Shown here one piece after another: positions 24,768-34,399 of a DNA stretch of 64,000 bases. A model generated the notes under the pieces. That model made no database searches. It was given only the letters and a program-made list of their open reading frames with translations, and was not told the origin of the DNA. Both the position numbers and the translations under genes were made by a program. Positions within the stretch are counted from its first letter, which is position 1. Every line of letters starts with the position of its first letter. This DNA comes from Tistrella mobilis KA081020-065 (GTDB taxonomy: Bacteria; Pseudomonadota; Alphaproteobacteria; Tistrellales; Tistrellaceae): the NCBI RefSeq assembly GCF_000264455.2, contig NC_017957.2, positions 1 to 64,000 on the forward strand. The letters run 5' to 3'.

Positions 24768-25991
24768 TCACCCCCCCAACCCCAACTCCCCCGGCAGCTT
24801 CTCATTCCCCGCCAACTCCCCCGCCAGCATCCGGCCGGTGGTCGGGCCCAGGGTGAAGCCCTGGTGGCCGTGGCCGAAATTCAGCCACAGTCCCTTGTGG
24901 CGGGGGGCCCGGCCCACGATCGGCAGCATGCCGGGCAGGCAGGGGCGGTTGCCGAACCAGGCTTCCGATTCGACCGGGGTGCCCAGGTCGAACAGTTCGC
25001 CGGCGGCCATGCGGGCGCGGTCGATCTGGTGGCGGGTGGCGCCGGCGGTCAGGTCGGTGAGTTCCGCGCCGGTCAGCACCCGCAGCCCCTTGCGCATCGG
25101 TGCCACCACGATGCCGCGATCGGCGTCGATCAGCGGCAGGTCGGGGCCGCGGCCGCCGGTGAAATGCTGGTGATAGCCGCGCTTGAAGAACATCGGGATG
25201 CGATAGCCCAGTGGCCGGAGCAGGTCAGCACTCCACGGCCCCAGCGCCACCACCACATGTTCGGCCTCGATCGGCCCGTCGGGGCCGTCGATCCGCCAGC
25301 CGCCGGCGGTCTGGCGGAGCGTGGTGGCATCGGCCGTGACGGTGGCACCGCCGCGCGCGCTGAACAGCCGGGCATAGGCGGCGGTCAGGGCGCCCGGATC
25401 GGCGCAGCTCCAGGCATCCGTCCAGTGGACCGCGCCGGCAAGCCCGATGCGGAGCGTGGGCTCCGCGCGGGCGATGTCCTGGCCGGTTTCGATCCGCGCC
25501 GCCACGCCGAACTCCCGCCGCAGCCTTTCGGCCTCGTGCACCGCCTGATCGAAGCTCCTGGGCCTGCGATAGACGTCGCGAAACCCGTCGCGGCGGATCA
25601 GATCCCCGGCGCCGGCCGCCTCGATCAGCGGCGCGTGATCCTCTCCGGCCTGGCGGATCATCGCGCTGTAGACCGCGGCGATGCGGCGATGGCTGGCGGG
25701 GGCGGAGGCGAGGAAATAGCGCAGCACCGGCCCCGCCCAGCGATGCAGCGATCCCGCCCGCCAGCGGACCTTGTCGTTGAAGCCCAGCGCCGCCGACAGG
25801 ATCTCGCCCGCCTGGCGCGGGAAGGGATAGGGCTCCACCGCCTCCATCTGGATGATGCCGGCATTGCCGTAGCTGGTTTCCTCCCCCGCCGGACGACGGT
25901 CGGCCAGCGTCACCGCCACGCCCAGCCGCTGGAGTGCCAGGGCCGTGCCGACGCCGACCATGCCGGCGCCAAGAACGATGCAATCCTTCAT
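24768..25991 (-). CDS. FAD-dependent D-amino-acid dehydrogenase (DadA-like)
   Basis: A 407-residue DAO-family flavoenzyme. The N-terminal dinucleotide fold CIVLGAGMVGVGTALALQRL (about 4-23) is followed by a DadA-like ETSYGNAGIIQ segment and the C-terminal FAD motif LWLNFGHGHQGFTLGPTTG. It oxidatively deaminates D-amino acids and passes electrons to the respiratory chain. I chose ATG 25991 (MKDCIV) over 26021. It lies upstream of nothing but the IS481 element and downstream of the peptide ABC transporter genes, on the same strand. Together with the D-aminoacylase-type gene at 16007 it suggests use of N-acyl-D-amino acids or D-peptides. Confidence 0.82.
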   Translation of the reverse strand: MKDCIVLGAGMVGVGTALALQRLGVAVTLADRRPAGEETSYGNAGIIQMEAVEPYPFPRQAGEILSAALGFNDKVRWRAGSLHRWAGPVLRYFLASAPASHRRIAAVYSAMIRQAGEDHAPLIEAAGAGDLIRRDGFRDVYRRPRSFDQAVHEAERLRREFGVAARIETGQDIARAEPTLRIGLAGAVHWTDAWSCADPGALTAAYARLFSARGGATVTADATTLRQTAGGWRIDGPDGPIEAEHVVVALGPWSADLLRPLGYRIPMFFKRGYHQHFTGGRGPDLPLIDADRGIVVAPMRKGLRVLTGAELTDLTAGATRHQIDRARMAAGELFDLGTPVESEAWFGNRPCLPGMLPIVGRAPRHKGLWLNFGHGHQGFTLGPTTGRMLAGELAGNEKLPGELGLGG

Positions 25992-26031
25992 AAAAATCAG
26001 ATCCCCGATGACAGAAGACAATGAGAGGAAA

Positions 26032-26063
26032 GGTTATGCGCCCGTCTGAAGGTTATGCACCCG
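26032..26063. repeat. Direct repeat GGTTATGC[G/A]CCCG
   Basis: Two 13-bp copies at 26032-26044 and 26051-26063 differ at one position. The second copy contains the stop codon of the ABC ATPase gene. The pair lies between that gene and the D-amino-acid dehydrogenase start, so it could be a regulatory repeat or a small duplication. Confidence 0.4.
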
Positions 26064-27732
26064 GCCGGAGGGGCGCAATCTCGCGGCAGGCGGCGAAATC
26101 CCAGCCGCGGCCGGGGGCGGCGTCGATCAGCGCATGGGTATAGGCATGGCGCGGCGCCACCAGCACCCGGCCGGCGGGGCCCTGTTCCACCACCCGGCCC
26201 TGCTGCATGACGATCACCTCGTCGCAGATCTGGGCCGCCACCCGCAGATCATGGGTGATGAACAGGATGGCGATGCCCAGCTCGTCCTGCAGCCGTTCCA
26301 GCAGTTTCAGCACCTGGTCCTGCACCGAGACGTCGAGGGCGGAGACGGCCTCGTCGGCGACGATCACCTCGGGTTCCATGGCGACCGCCCGGGCAATGGC
26401 GATGCGCTGGCGCTGCCCGCCCGAGAACTGATGGGGATAGCGGTCCAGGGCATCGGCGGTCAACCCCACGGTTTCCAGCAGGTCACGGGCGCGGGCCAGC
26501 GCCTGATCGCGCGTCCGGCCGAAATTCATCGGCCCCTCGATCAGGCTGTCGGCGATCCGCCGCCTGGGGTTGAGCGAGCGATACGGGTCCTGAAACACGA
26601 TCTGGATCTTCGCGCGGTGCCGGCGCATGGCCCCGGGTTTCAGATGGGTGATGTCGGTGCCCGCCAGGCTGATCCGGCCCTGGCCGGGATCGATCAGCCG
26701 CATCACGCAGCGCGCCACCGTCGACTTGCCGGAGCCGCTTTCGCCCACGATGCCGATGGTCCGGCCGGGCCTGAGGGCGAAGCTCACATCCTCGGCCGCC
26801 CGCTTCGCCAGGGTCGGTTTCAGGAAGCCGCCGCTCCGATAGGTCTTGCCCAGCCCCGCCACGTCCAGCACCGGCGGGCGGGATTGCGGCTCCCGGGGCG
26901 CGCGCGGCCGCAGGCTCGGCACCGCCGCCAGCAGGGCGCGGGTGTAGTCGTGTTCGGGGGCCCGGAACAGCCGTTCGGCAGGCGCCGTCTCGACCAGCCG
27001 GCCCTGGCGCATCACATGCACCGTATCGGCGATTTCCGATACCACGCCCATATCATGGGTGATGAACAGCACCGCCGTGCCGTGCACCCGCTGCATCTCG
27101 GCGATCAGCGACAGGATCTGCTTCTGGGTGGTGACATCCAGCGCCGTGGTCGGCTCGTCGGCGATCAGCAGGGCCGGTTCCAGGATCAGCGCCATGGCGA
27201 TCATCACCCGCTGGCGCTGGCCGCCCGACAGCTGATGCGGATAGGCCCGAAAGATCCGCGCGATATCGGGCAGATGCACCTGTTCCATCGCTTCCAGCAC
27301 CCGGGCGCGGCGGTCGGGTCCCTTCAGTCTGGCATGGGTGTCCAGCACCTCGGCGATCTGGTCGCCGACCCGCATCACCGGGTTGAGCGCGGTCATCGGC
27401 TCCTGAAAGATCATCGCCATCCGGTCGCCGCGGAGGTTTCGCAGCTGGCGGGGCGTGCGGCTCAGAAGATCCGTGCCCTCAAGCATGATCCCGCCGGACC
27501 GCACCTTCAGAACGCCGGGCGGCAGCAGCCCCATGATCGCGAGCGAGGTGAGCGACTTGCCCGACCCGCTCTCGCCCACCAGGCAGGCGGTCTCGCCCTG
27601 TCTGATCTTCAGGCTGACGTCGTCGAGCACCGGCCGGGGGCCGGCGGCGGTCTCAAGATCGATGCACAGCCGGTCGATGGCGAGCACGTCTTCGGCCGTC
27701 TCGAAACCGGTGGTCTTGAACCTGGTCGTCAT
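26053..27732 (-). CDS. Dipeptide/oligopeptide ABC transporter, fused double ATP-binding protein
   Basis: A 559-residue protein with two complete ABC cassettes, equivalent to fused DppD and DppF. Cassette 1 has [13 protein letters not shown], signature [12 protein letters not shown] and [12 protein letters not shown]. Cassette 2 has [25 protein letters not shown] and [12 protein letters not shown]. Each has an H-loop FITHD. It energises uptake through the two permeases encoded upstream. I chose ATG 27732 (MTTRFKTT), leaving 4 bp to the permease stop. The full cluster on the minus strand is binding protein, permease, permease, ATPase, dehydrogenase. Confidence 0.93.
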   Translation of the reverse strand: MTTRFKTTGFETAEDVLAIDRLCIDLETAAGPRPVLDDVSLKIRQGETACLVGESGSGKSLTSLAIMGLLPPGVLKVRSGGIMLEGTDLLSRTPRQLRNLRGDRMAMIFQEPMTALNPVMRVGDQIAEVLDTHARLKGPDRRARVLEAMEQVHLPDIARIFRAYPHQLSGGQRQRVMIAMALILEPALLIADEPTTALDVTTQKQILSLIAEMQRVHGTAVLFITHDMGVVSEIADTVHVMRQGRLVETAPAERLFRAPEHDYTRALLAAVPSLRPRAPREPQSRPPVLDVAGLGKTYRSGGFLKPTLAKRAAEDVSFALRPGRTIGIVGESGSGKSTVARCVMRLIDPGQGRISLAGTDITHLKPGAMRRHRAKIQIVFQDPYRSLNPRRRIADSLIEGPMNFGRTRDQALARARDLLETVGLTADALDRYPHQFSGGQRQRIAIARAVAMEPEVIVADEAVSALDVSVQDQVLKLLERLQDELGIAILFITHDLRVAAQICDEVIVMQQGRVVEQGPAGRVLVAPRHAYTHALIDAAPGRGWDFAACREIAPLRPGA

Positions 27733-27736
27733 CGGC

Positions 27737-28582
27737 TCAGCCCTCCCGCCGGCGCATGCGCGGGTCCAGCAGGTCGCGCGCGGCATCGCCCAGAATGTTG
27801 ATCGCGAGCACGCAGAGCGACAGCAGCAGCCCCGGCCAGAAGATCAGCGACGGCTTCAGCAGGAAATAGCTGCGACCCTCGGCCATGATATTGCCCCAGC
27901 TGGGCGTTTCGGTGCCGATGCCCAGCCCCAGGAAGGACAGGATCGATTCGATCAGGATCGCCGAGGCGCAGATATAGGTGCCCTGCACGATCAGCGGCGC
28001 CAGCGTGTTCGGCATCAGATGCCGCCACAGGATCACCGGCATGCGCGTGCCCAGCGTCATCGCCGCCTCGACATAGGGTTCCTCGCGCGCCGACAGCACC
28101 ACCGAGCGCACCAGCCGCACCACCCGCGGGATCTCGGAAAAGGTGATCGCCAGGACCACCGACAGGATGCTGGCGCCGTGGATCGCGACCAGCGCCACCG
28201 CCAGCAGCACCGGCGGGATCGCCATGAAGGCGTCCATCACCCGCATGATCACCGCATCGGCGGTGCGGAAGAAGCCCGCGACCAGTCCGATGACCAGACC
28301 GGCCATGATGCTGACCGCCGCGGTGCCGATGCCGATCAGCAGCGACACCCGCCCGCCATGAAGCACGCGCGACAGAAGATCGCGGCCCAGCGCATCGGTG
28401 CCGAGCGGGAAATCACCCCCCGGCGGTTTCAGCCGGTTCAGCGGCGACAGCGCCAGCGGATCATGCGGCGCCAGCAGCGGCGCCAGAAGCGTGGCGAGCA
28501 CGATCGCCGCCAGCACCAGCACGGCCAGGCCGGGGACGATCAGCGCCGGCATCTGACGGATCGAACGGAACATCTCTGCCAT
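27737..28582 (-). CDS. Peptide ABC transporter permease (DppC type)
   Basis: A 281-residue permease with an N-terminal OppC-like helix, the GTDALGRDLLSRVLHGGRVS segment typical of DppC/OppC, multiple membrane helices and the EAA loop EAAMTLGTRMPVILWRHLMPN. The start overlaps the stop of the upstream permease by one base. Motifs are intact. It pairs with the DppB-type permease, which carries a frameshift (see 28582-29522). Confidence 0.92.
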   Translation of the reverse strand: MAEMFRSIRQMPALIVPGLAVLVLAAIVLATLLAPLLAPHDPLALSPLNRLKPPGGDFPLGTDALGRDLLSRVLHGGRVSLLIGIGTAAVSIMAGLVIGLVAGFFRTADAVIMRVMDAFMAIPPVLLAVALVAIHGASILSVVLAITFSEIPRVVRLVRSVVLSAREEPYVEAAMTLGTRMPVILWRHLMPNTLAPLIVQGTYICASAILIESILSFLGLGIGTETPSWGNIMAEGRSYFLLKPSLIFWPGLLLSLCVLAINILGDAARDLLDPRMRRREG

Positions 28583-29522
28583 CAGTAGCGGATCCGCGGG
28601 TCGAAGAGGGTATAGGCAAGGTCGATCAAAAGGTTGACCAGTACGTAGAGGCCGCTGGTCAGCAGGATCATGCCCTGGATGACCGGGTAGTCGCGGGCCA
28701 TCACCGCATCGATGGTCAGCCGGCCGATGCCGGGGATGTTGAACACGCTTTCGACCACCACCACGCCCGACAGCAGCATGGCGAAGCCGGTGCCGACCAC
28801 CGTCAGCACCGGCACCGCGGCATTGCGCAGGCCGTGGCGCAGCAGAACCCGGGTCTCGCCCACGCCCTTGGCCCGGGCGGTGCGGATGAAATCCTCCCCA
28901 GCACGTTCAGCAGGCTGGCGCGGGTCATGCGCGCGGTCAGCGCGACATAGGCCGCGGTCAGCGTCAGGGCGGGCAGGATCGCATGGCGCAGGAACTCCCC
29001 GAACCCGGCCGAGGGCGCACGATAGCCCTGGACCGGCAGCCAGCGCAGATCGGCGGCGAAGATCTTGATCAGCACATAGCCGACCACGAAGGCCGGCACC
29101 GAGAAGCCGGCGACCGAGACGATCATCACCACCCGGTCGCCGATGCGGCCATGGCGCCAGGCGGCGAAGGTACCGAGCGGCACGGCGATCGCCACCGACA
29201 GGATGATGGTCAGCACCGCGATGTTGAGCGTGGGCCAGATCCGGTCGGCGATCAGCGCATTGACCGACGTGCCCGACAGAAGCGAGGTGCCGAGATTGCC
29301 CTGCAGCAGCTGCCCCACCCAGTGGATGAACTGCATAAGGATCGGCTCGTTCAGGCCCATGCTCTGCCGCAGCCGTTCGATCTGGTCGGGGGTTGCGGCA
29401 TCGCCGGCGATGATCGCGGCCGGGTCGCCGGGCGTCAGGCGCAGGATCAGGAAGACGATCAGCGCCACGATCGCCATCACCGGGATGACCGCGAGGACGC
29501 GTTTGACGATATAGCCTGGCAT
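28582..29522 (-). pseudogene. Peptide ABC transporter permease (DppB type), frameshifted
   Basis: The first about 210 residues read normally (MPGYIVKRVLAVIPVM, PGDPAAIIAGDAAT, RMTRASLLNVLG) and the last 90 or so read normally in another frame (GETRVLLRHGLRNAAVPVL to LFDPRIRY). The break is at a run of four C on the plus strand (28896-28899). One extra base would restore LLNVLGEDFIRTARAKGVGE, the conserved EAA loop. This is a single-base loss or a sequencing error in a homopolymer. All other cluster genes are intact. As written, the transporter would lack its DppB subunit. Confidence 0.85.
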
Positions 29523-29594
29523 GGGCTTGGGCTCCGGGCGGGCAGCTGCCCGGCCGGCCCGCCGCAGAGCGGCAGGGCCGGGCCGGCGGATGGA

Positions 29595-31211
29595 TCAGTC
29601 GGCGAGCGTCAGGTTCCAGAACACCGGAACCGCCGTCGGCAGCATGTCGGTCAGCCGGTTGCTGCGCGCCTGCACGAAGGGATAATTGCCGAGCGGCACG
29701 AAGATCACCTGGTCCAGCACATGTTCCTGGATGCGGTGGGCCACCGCCTTCTGCGCCTCCAGCCCGTCGGCCTTGAGATAGGCGGCGCGCAGGGCTTCGA
29801 GTTCGGGATCATTCGCCCAGCCGAACCAGCCGGTATCGCCGGTGGACGGCAGGATCGGGTTGATCAGCGGCGTGTTGGACTCGATCCCGCTGATGAAGCT
29901 GGTGAAGATGTTCCAGCCGCCCTCTGCCGGCGGCTTCTGGCTGGCGCGGCGCGACACCAGGGTCTGCCAATCCATGGCCTGAAGATCGACCTTGAACCCG
30001 GCCTCGCGCAGGGCGGCGGCGATCACCACAGGCGCGGTGCCGACGGTGCCGAGATCGGTCGCCTGCATGATCACCACCGGCGTGCCGTCATAGCCGGCCT
30101 CGGTCAGCATCTGCCGCGCCCGGGCCGGGTCGCCGCCGGCCTTCAGGCTTTCAGACCCCGCCTCGCTGCCGAGCGGCGTCCCACAACCAAAGATCGCACC
30201 ACACAGCTTATAGTAGTCGGGGTTGCCGATCAGCGTGGCCATGACCTGTTCCTGGCCAAGCGCCGCCAGCGCCGCCCGCCGCAGGCGGACATCGTTGAAG
30301 GGCGGATGCTTGAAATTCATCCGCGCGAAAACCTGATAGCCCAGCGGATCGCGGGTCTCCACCGTCACGTCGGGGCTCGATTTCAGGATGTCGAGCAGAT
30401 CGATCTGGACGTTCTCGATCAGGTCGACCTCGCCGCCCATCAGCGCGCTGATCGCGGTCTGGTTGTCGGGCATGGTCACCCATTCGACGCGGTCGACATT
30501 GACGACCTTGCCGCCCGCCAGGCCAGAGGCCGGCTCGCTCCGCGGCTTGTAACCGTCGAAGCGGTTGTAGACGACCTTCACCCCCGGCTGGAAATCCGCG
30601 CTCGAAAACACGAAGGGGCCGGAGCCGACATAATCGGTGATCGTCTGATCGGCGGGGGTCGCCGCCACCCGCGCCGGCATGATGAAGGCCGGCACCGAAG
30701 ACGGCTTGGCCAGAACCTCCAGCAGCAGCGGGAAGGGTGTCGTCAGGGTCCAGACGACCTTGTCGTCACCCTCGGCCGCGATGCCGGCCGTGGCGGCCAT
30801 CAGAAAGGCGGCGGCGCCGTCGCGCGCACCCCAGCGCTTCAGCGAGGCCACGACATCGGCGGCCGTCACCGGCGCACCGTCGTGGAAGCGCAGCCCGTCG
30901 CGGAGCGTGAAGGTATAGACCAGCTTGTCGTCCGAGATGCTCCAGTCCGCCATCTGCGGCCGGACCACACCCTCGCCATCGCCCGCGACCAGCACGTCAT
31001 AGACCATATAGCCGTGATCGCGGGTGATATGCGCGGTGCTGACGATGGGGTCGAGCATGCGCAGCCCCGAATGCATCACCGCCGTCAGGGTTTCGGCCTG
31101 CACCGGCCCCGCCATGGCCGCCAGCACGACGGCGGCGGCGGCAAGTTTGCGCCCTGCCCCCGTCCCGGTCGCCCCTCTGTCGACCCTGCGGAAACGCCTG
31201 TTGAACCGCAT
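29595..31211 (-). CDS. Peptide ABC transporter substrate-binding protein (family 5)
   Basis: A 538-residue extracellular solute-binding protein of the DppA/OppA family. A basic N-terminus and signal peptide (AAAAVVLAAMAGPVQA) precede the mature domain with DWSISDDKLVYTFTLRDGLRFHDGAPVTAADV, here split as DWSISDDKLVYTF and GLRFHDGAPVTAADVV. I chose ATG 31211 because GAGGAGGC lies just upstream. It would bind peptides, possibly D-amino-acid or acylated ones, in the periplasm and deliver them to the permeases. It is the first gene of the minus-strand transporter operon. Confidence 0.93.
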   Translation of the reverse strand: MRFNRRFRRVDRGATGTGAGRKLAAAAVVLAAMAGPVQAETLTAVMHSGLRMLDPIVSTAHITRDHGYMVYDVLVAGDGEGVVRPQMADWSISDDKLVYTFTLRDGLRFHDGAPVTAADVVASLKRWGARDGAAAFLMAATAGIAAEGDDKVVWTLTTPFPLLLEVLAKPSSVPAFIMPARVAATPADQTITDYVGSGPFVFSSADFQPGVKVVYNRFDGYKPRSEPASGLAGGKVVNVDRVEWVTMPDNQTAISALMGGEVDLIENVQIDLLDILKSSPDVTVETRDPLGYQVFARMNFKHPPFNDVRLRRAALAALGQEQVMATLIGNPDYYKLCGAIFGCGTPLGSEAGSESLKAGGDPARARQMLTEAGYDGTPVVIMQATDLGTVGTAPVVIAAALREAGFKVDLQAMDWQTLVSRRASQKPPAEGGWNIFTSFISGIESNTPLINPILPSTGDTGWFGWANDPELEALRAAYLKADGLEAQKAVAHRIQEHVLDQVIFVPLGNYPFVQARSNRLTDMLPTAVPVFWNLTLAD

Positions 31212-31322
31212 GTCCAATGCCTCCTCTGTGCACCGCCGCATCGGGCGGCCATGCAGCACCCACGACCGGACCGCCGACGAGCCTGCTCCCCAGCCTCGCC
31301 ATCCCGCCTCTTCAGGCCCGCA

Positions 31323-31340
31323 TGTCTTTTATAATGGACT
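31323..31340. promoter_or_regulatory. Candidate operator matching the deacylase promoter
   Basis: TGTCTTTTATAATGGACT lies about 110 bp upstream of the binding-protein gene and shares 14 of 18 positions with 15983-16000. It is in the only AT-rich part of this intergenic region, which otherwise holds a short GC-rich repeat (ACCGGTGCCGGTACCGGTA near 31450) and no gene. Confidence 0.35.
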
Positions 31341-31478
31341 TATGTTCCCCGTAATGATCAGCTTATTTTATTGAGGACTGATGTCAACGCCAATTCGGCA
31401 CGCGCGCCGATGCGGCAGGCATGTGGGGCAGAGGCTGCACGGAAGAGAAGTACCGGTGCCGGTACCGGTAGCGGGGCG

Positions 31479-32657
31479 CTATGCCGGGCGGAGATGGATC
31501 GCGACCACGGCCCCGCCCTCAGGGCGGTTGGCGAGCGTCAGATGTCCGCCATGGGCAACCGCGATGGCCTGGACGACCGAAAGCCCCAGCCCCGTGCCGC
31601 CCGTGGCGCGCGACCGCGAGGCATCGCCCCGCCAGAACGGGTTGATCGCGACCGCATCCATGTCCTCGGGGAAACCGGGGCCGCGGTCGAGCAGGCGGAC
31701 GACCGCGCCGCCATCGGGCAGCCGGGCGGTTTCGACGCGCAGCCAGCCGCCGCCGGCTGCATAGCGGCGGGCATTGTCGACCAGCGCCAGCACGGCCTGG
31801 CGAAGCCTCGACGGATCGGCGGAGACGGAGGCCGGCTGAAGATGGGTTTCGACCGTCAGGCCCTCCGCCTCCAGCATCGGCTGCGCGGCCGACAGAACCG
31901 CCGCCACCACCCCGGCCGCATCCAGCCTCTGGCGCTGCATCACCAGCTGCTGGCCGATCGCCAGCGACAGGGTGCGCAGATCCTCGACGATCCGGCCCAG
32001 ACCTTCGACCTGAAGCAGAAGATCCGCCAGCATCCTGCGGTCCATCGGGAAAACGCCGTCGAGTATGCCCTGCAACCCGCCCTGCAGAACCGTCAGCGGC
32101 GTGCGCAGTTCATGGGCGACCGCCATGTTGTTGAAGCGCAGCCGCGTCTCCATCCGCTCAAGATTGGCGGCCAGCGTGTTGAAGGTGCGGACCAGGCTTT
32201 CCACCTCGCGCGTGCTGCCCGCCGAGGCGGCGACGCGGGCGGAAAAATCACCGGATCCGAGGACATCGGCCGCCGCGGTCAGGTCTTCCAGCGGCCGGGC
32301 GATCCGCCGCGCCAGATAGACCCCGATGATGGCCGAGGCCACTGCCGACAGCAGGCTGTAGGCCAGGGTGGCGATCTGCACCTTCAGATCCGCCGCGGCC
32401 GATGCCGTCTCCAGATGATCGATGAGCGTCTTAAGCCCGGCCTCGTCGGGCAGCAGCCCCTCGTAGACGCGGGTATAGGCAAGCGCCGCCTCGGGCGGCA
32501 GGCTGCGATTGATGCTCTCTTCCAGATAGGCCGAATACCAGGTGACGCCGATATAGGCGAGACCCACGCTCAGCATCAGCATGGTCGCGATGGCGATCGC
32601 GGTCAGGGTGGCGAGCGGCAGGGCGCGGGCTCTGCGCCAGCGCGTCGGCCGGCTCAT
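31479..32657 (-). CDS. Sensor histidine kinase (BaeS-like)
   Basis: A 392-residue membrane kinase. It has a first helix near residues 14-36, a short periplasmic loop, a second helix (ATLAYSLLSAVASAIIGVYL), HAMP (RRIARPLEDLTAAADVLGSG), the H-box MAVAHELRTPLTVLQGG, N-box LVDNARRYA, and G-boxes DRGPGFPED and GGTGLGLSVVQAIA. It phosphorylates the regulator encoded just upstream, overlapping it by 4 bp. The signal is unknown; the short sensor and the HAMP layout resemble envelope-stress kinases such as BaeS. Confidence 0.9.
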   Translation of the reverse strand: MSRPTRWRRARALPLATLTAIAIATMLMLSVGLAYIGVTWYSAYLEESINRSLPPEAALAYTRVYEGLLPDEAGLKTLIDHLETASAAADLKVQIATLAYSLLSAVASAIIGVYLARRIARPLEDLTAAADVLGSGDFSARVAASAGSTREVESLVRTFNTLAANLERMETRLRFNNMAVAHELRTPLTVLQGGLQGILDGVFPMDRRMLADLLLQVEGLGRIVEDLRTLSLAIGQQLVMQRQRLDAAGVVAAVLSAAQPMLEAEGLTVETHLQPASVSADPSRLRQAVLALVDNARRYAAGGGWLRVETARLPDGGAVVRLLDRGPGFPEDMDAVAINPFWRGDASRSRATGGTGLGLSVVQAIAVAHGGHLTLANRPEGGAVVAIHLRPA

Positions 32658-33346
32658 TGCGGGTCCGCCAGACGATAGCCGACGCCGCGCACGGCGGGAA
32701 AGAAGCCGGTCTCGCCCATGTCTTCCAGCTTGCGGCGCAGATTGGAGACATGGGTGTCGACGGTGCGGACCAGCGCATCGCTTTCCGGCAGGCAGGCATC
32801 CAGAATGTCGGCGCGCGCAAAGACCTGGGTCGGGTGGCGGATCATATGCGCCAGGATCCGGAATTCGCTCAGCGTCAGCGACAGCAGCCGGCGCTCGCCG
32901 TCGCGGTTCACGAAGGCCGCATGGCTGCCGAAATCCACCTCGATCGCCCCGAAGCGGCGCAGCACGGTATCGGGCCGCTCCAGGGTCCGGCGCAGGACGG
33001 CCCTGACCCGCGCCACCACTTCCTGCGGGTTGAACGGCTTCACGACATAGTCGTCGGCCCCCAGATGCAGGCCGCTCAACCGGTCGATATCGTCGGCAAG
33101 CGCGGTCACCATGATCACCGGGGTCGAACTGGTCTGCCGCATCCGGGCCAGCACCGCGAAGCCGTCGATCTTCGGGATCCGCACATCCAGCAGCACGATG
33201 TCGGGCTTCAGAAGCGCGTGATGCTGAAGGGCGGTTTCGCCATCGGCGGCTTGAACGGTCCGAAAGCCCTCGCGCAGCAGATAGCCGTCCAGAATTCGCG
33301 CAATCGCCGGCTCGTCCTCGACCAGAAGGACAAGATTATTGTTCAT
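32654..33346 (-). CDS. OmpR/PhoB-type response regulator (BaeR-like)
   Basis: A 230-residue regulator. The receiver domain has acidic pocket VEDEP, phospho-Asp in DIVLLDVRIPK, VTAL and KPFNPQE. The C-terminal winged helix has LTLSEFRILAHMIRHP and VDTHVSNLRRKLED. I chose ATG 33346 (MNNNLVLL); longer in-frame starts have no receiver homology. It forms an operon with the kinase gene by an ATGA overlap. A PAP2 phosphatase gene is divergently transcribed 195 bp away and could be a target. Confidence 0.92.
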   Translation of the reverse strand: MNNNLVLLVEDEPAIARILDGYLLREGFRTVQAADGETALQHHALLKPDIVLLDVRIPKIDGFAVLARMRQTSSTPVIMVTALADDIDRLSGLHLGADDYVVKPFNPQEVVARVRAVLRRTLERPDTVLRRFGAIEVDFGSHAAFVNRDGERRLLSLTLSEFRILAHMIRHPTQVFARADILDACLPESDALVRTVDTHVSNLRRKLEDMGETGFFPAVRGVGYRLADPQ

Positions 33347-33540
33347 ATTGAATGCCTTGCCGCCGTTGACCGGGTCGTCGTCGCCAGCGGCGACGCCGGA
33401 CCATACGGCTTCCACCGACGCCGGACAATCCCGGGGCGCGGCGCCTTGGCCGGATCCCGACAGGATCTTGATCCGGTCTTCGCCGTTTCTTGACAATCGC
33501 ATTCCAGCCTGCGGCCGTTCCACCCCAAGGAGAGGCCGGC

Positions 33541-34317
33541 ATGCGACGCGCCGTAACGGGCTACGCGCCCCCGATTTCCACCCCCCTGACGGTGCCCACC
33601 CCGCTGACGGTACCCGGCCGCCGGACCGGCATCGACCGGGCGCCGGCGGTGATCGCGAGATCAATCATCGTCGTCAGCTTCGCCTTCATGATCTTTCCGG
33701 CGATCGATCTGGCGGTCGCGCACCGGGTCGCCGACGGATCGGTCTTCGTTCTGGCGCAGGATCCGTTTCTGAAAGGGCTGCGGGCCTTCGGCCTCGGCAG
33801 CCCGGCCTGGATTCTGGGGCTGATGCTGCTGCTGATCCTGGCGCACCGGTTTCTGCCCCGGCGCCATGCGATCTGCCGGCCGCACAAGCCGCTCTTCGTG
33901 CTGATGAGCTTTGCGGCAGGCCCGCTGCTGATCGTGGAGGCCCTGAAACCCCTGATCGGCCGCGCCCGGCCGCGCCAGCTGCTCGATTTCGGCGGAACGG
34001 CGGATTTCACCCCGGTCTGGCAGTTCTCCGAAGCCTGCGCGCGCAACTGTTCCTTCCCTTCGGGAGAGGCCGCCGGGGCGGCGGCGGCGCTGTCGCTTCT
34101 GATTTTCGTGCCCGAACGGCTGCGATGGGTCGCGGCCCTGATCCTCGCCCCCGTGCTGATGATGATCGCGGGCAACCGCGTGCTGTTCGGCGCCCATTTC
34201 CTGTCGGATGTGGTGCTGGCCTGGTTGTTCACCATGCTGGCCATGGCCTGGATCTGGCGATGGATGCAGCCGCGCGCGGTGCGCATCGACCGCGCCCTCT
34301 CAAGCGCCCGGCCATAG
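33541..34317 (+). CDS. PAP2-family membrane phosphatase
   Basis: A 258-residue membrane protein with five or six helices and the three PAP2 motifs: KPLIGRARPRQ, SFPSGEAAGAA and GNRVLFGAHFLSDV. The second motif has Glu where the family usually has His (PSGH), a known minor variant whose effect on catalysis is unclear. It would dephosphorylate a lipid such as phosphatidic acid, undecaprenyl pyrophosphate or lipid A at the periplasmic face. I chose ATG 33541 with AAGGAG upstream. Confidence 0.82.
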   Translation: MRRAVTGYAPPISTPLTVPTPLTVPGRRTGIDRAPAVIARSIIVVSFAFMIFPAIDLAVAHRVADGSVFVLAQDPFLKGLRAFGLGSPAWILGLMLLLILAHRFLPRRHAICRPHKPLFVLMSFAAGPLLIVEALKPLIGRARPRQLLDFGGTADFTPVWQFSEACARNCSFPSGEAAGAAAALSLLIFVPERLRWVAALILAPVLMMIAGNRVLFGAHFLSDVVLAWLFTMLAMAWIWRWMQPRAVRIDRALSSARP

Positions 34318-34399
34318 GCTGCACCTCCGTCAATCCGCTGGACGGCCGCCATGGCCGGTGTGACCATCGTCGTCACGCGCCCAGCCAGAGATCCCGCCC

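Noticed and set aside
28983-31334. A 783-codon plus-strand ORF over the transporter genes
   Set aside because: It is the antisense shadow of the permease and binding-protein genes, with Gln/His/Arg-rich low-complexity translation typical of GC-rich antisense frames.
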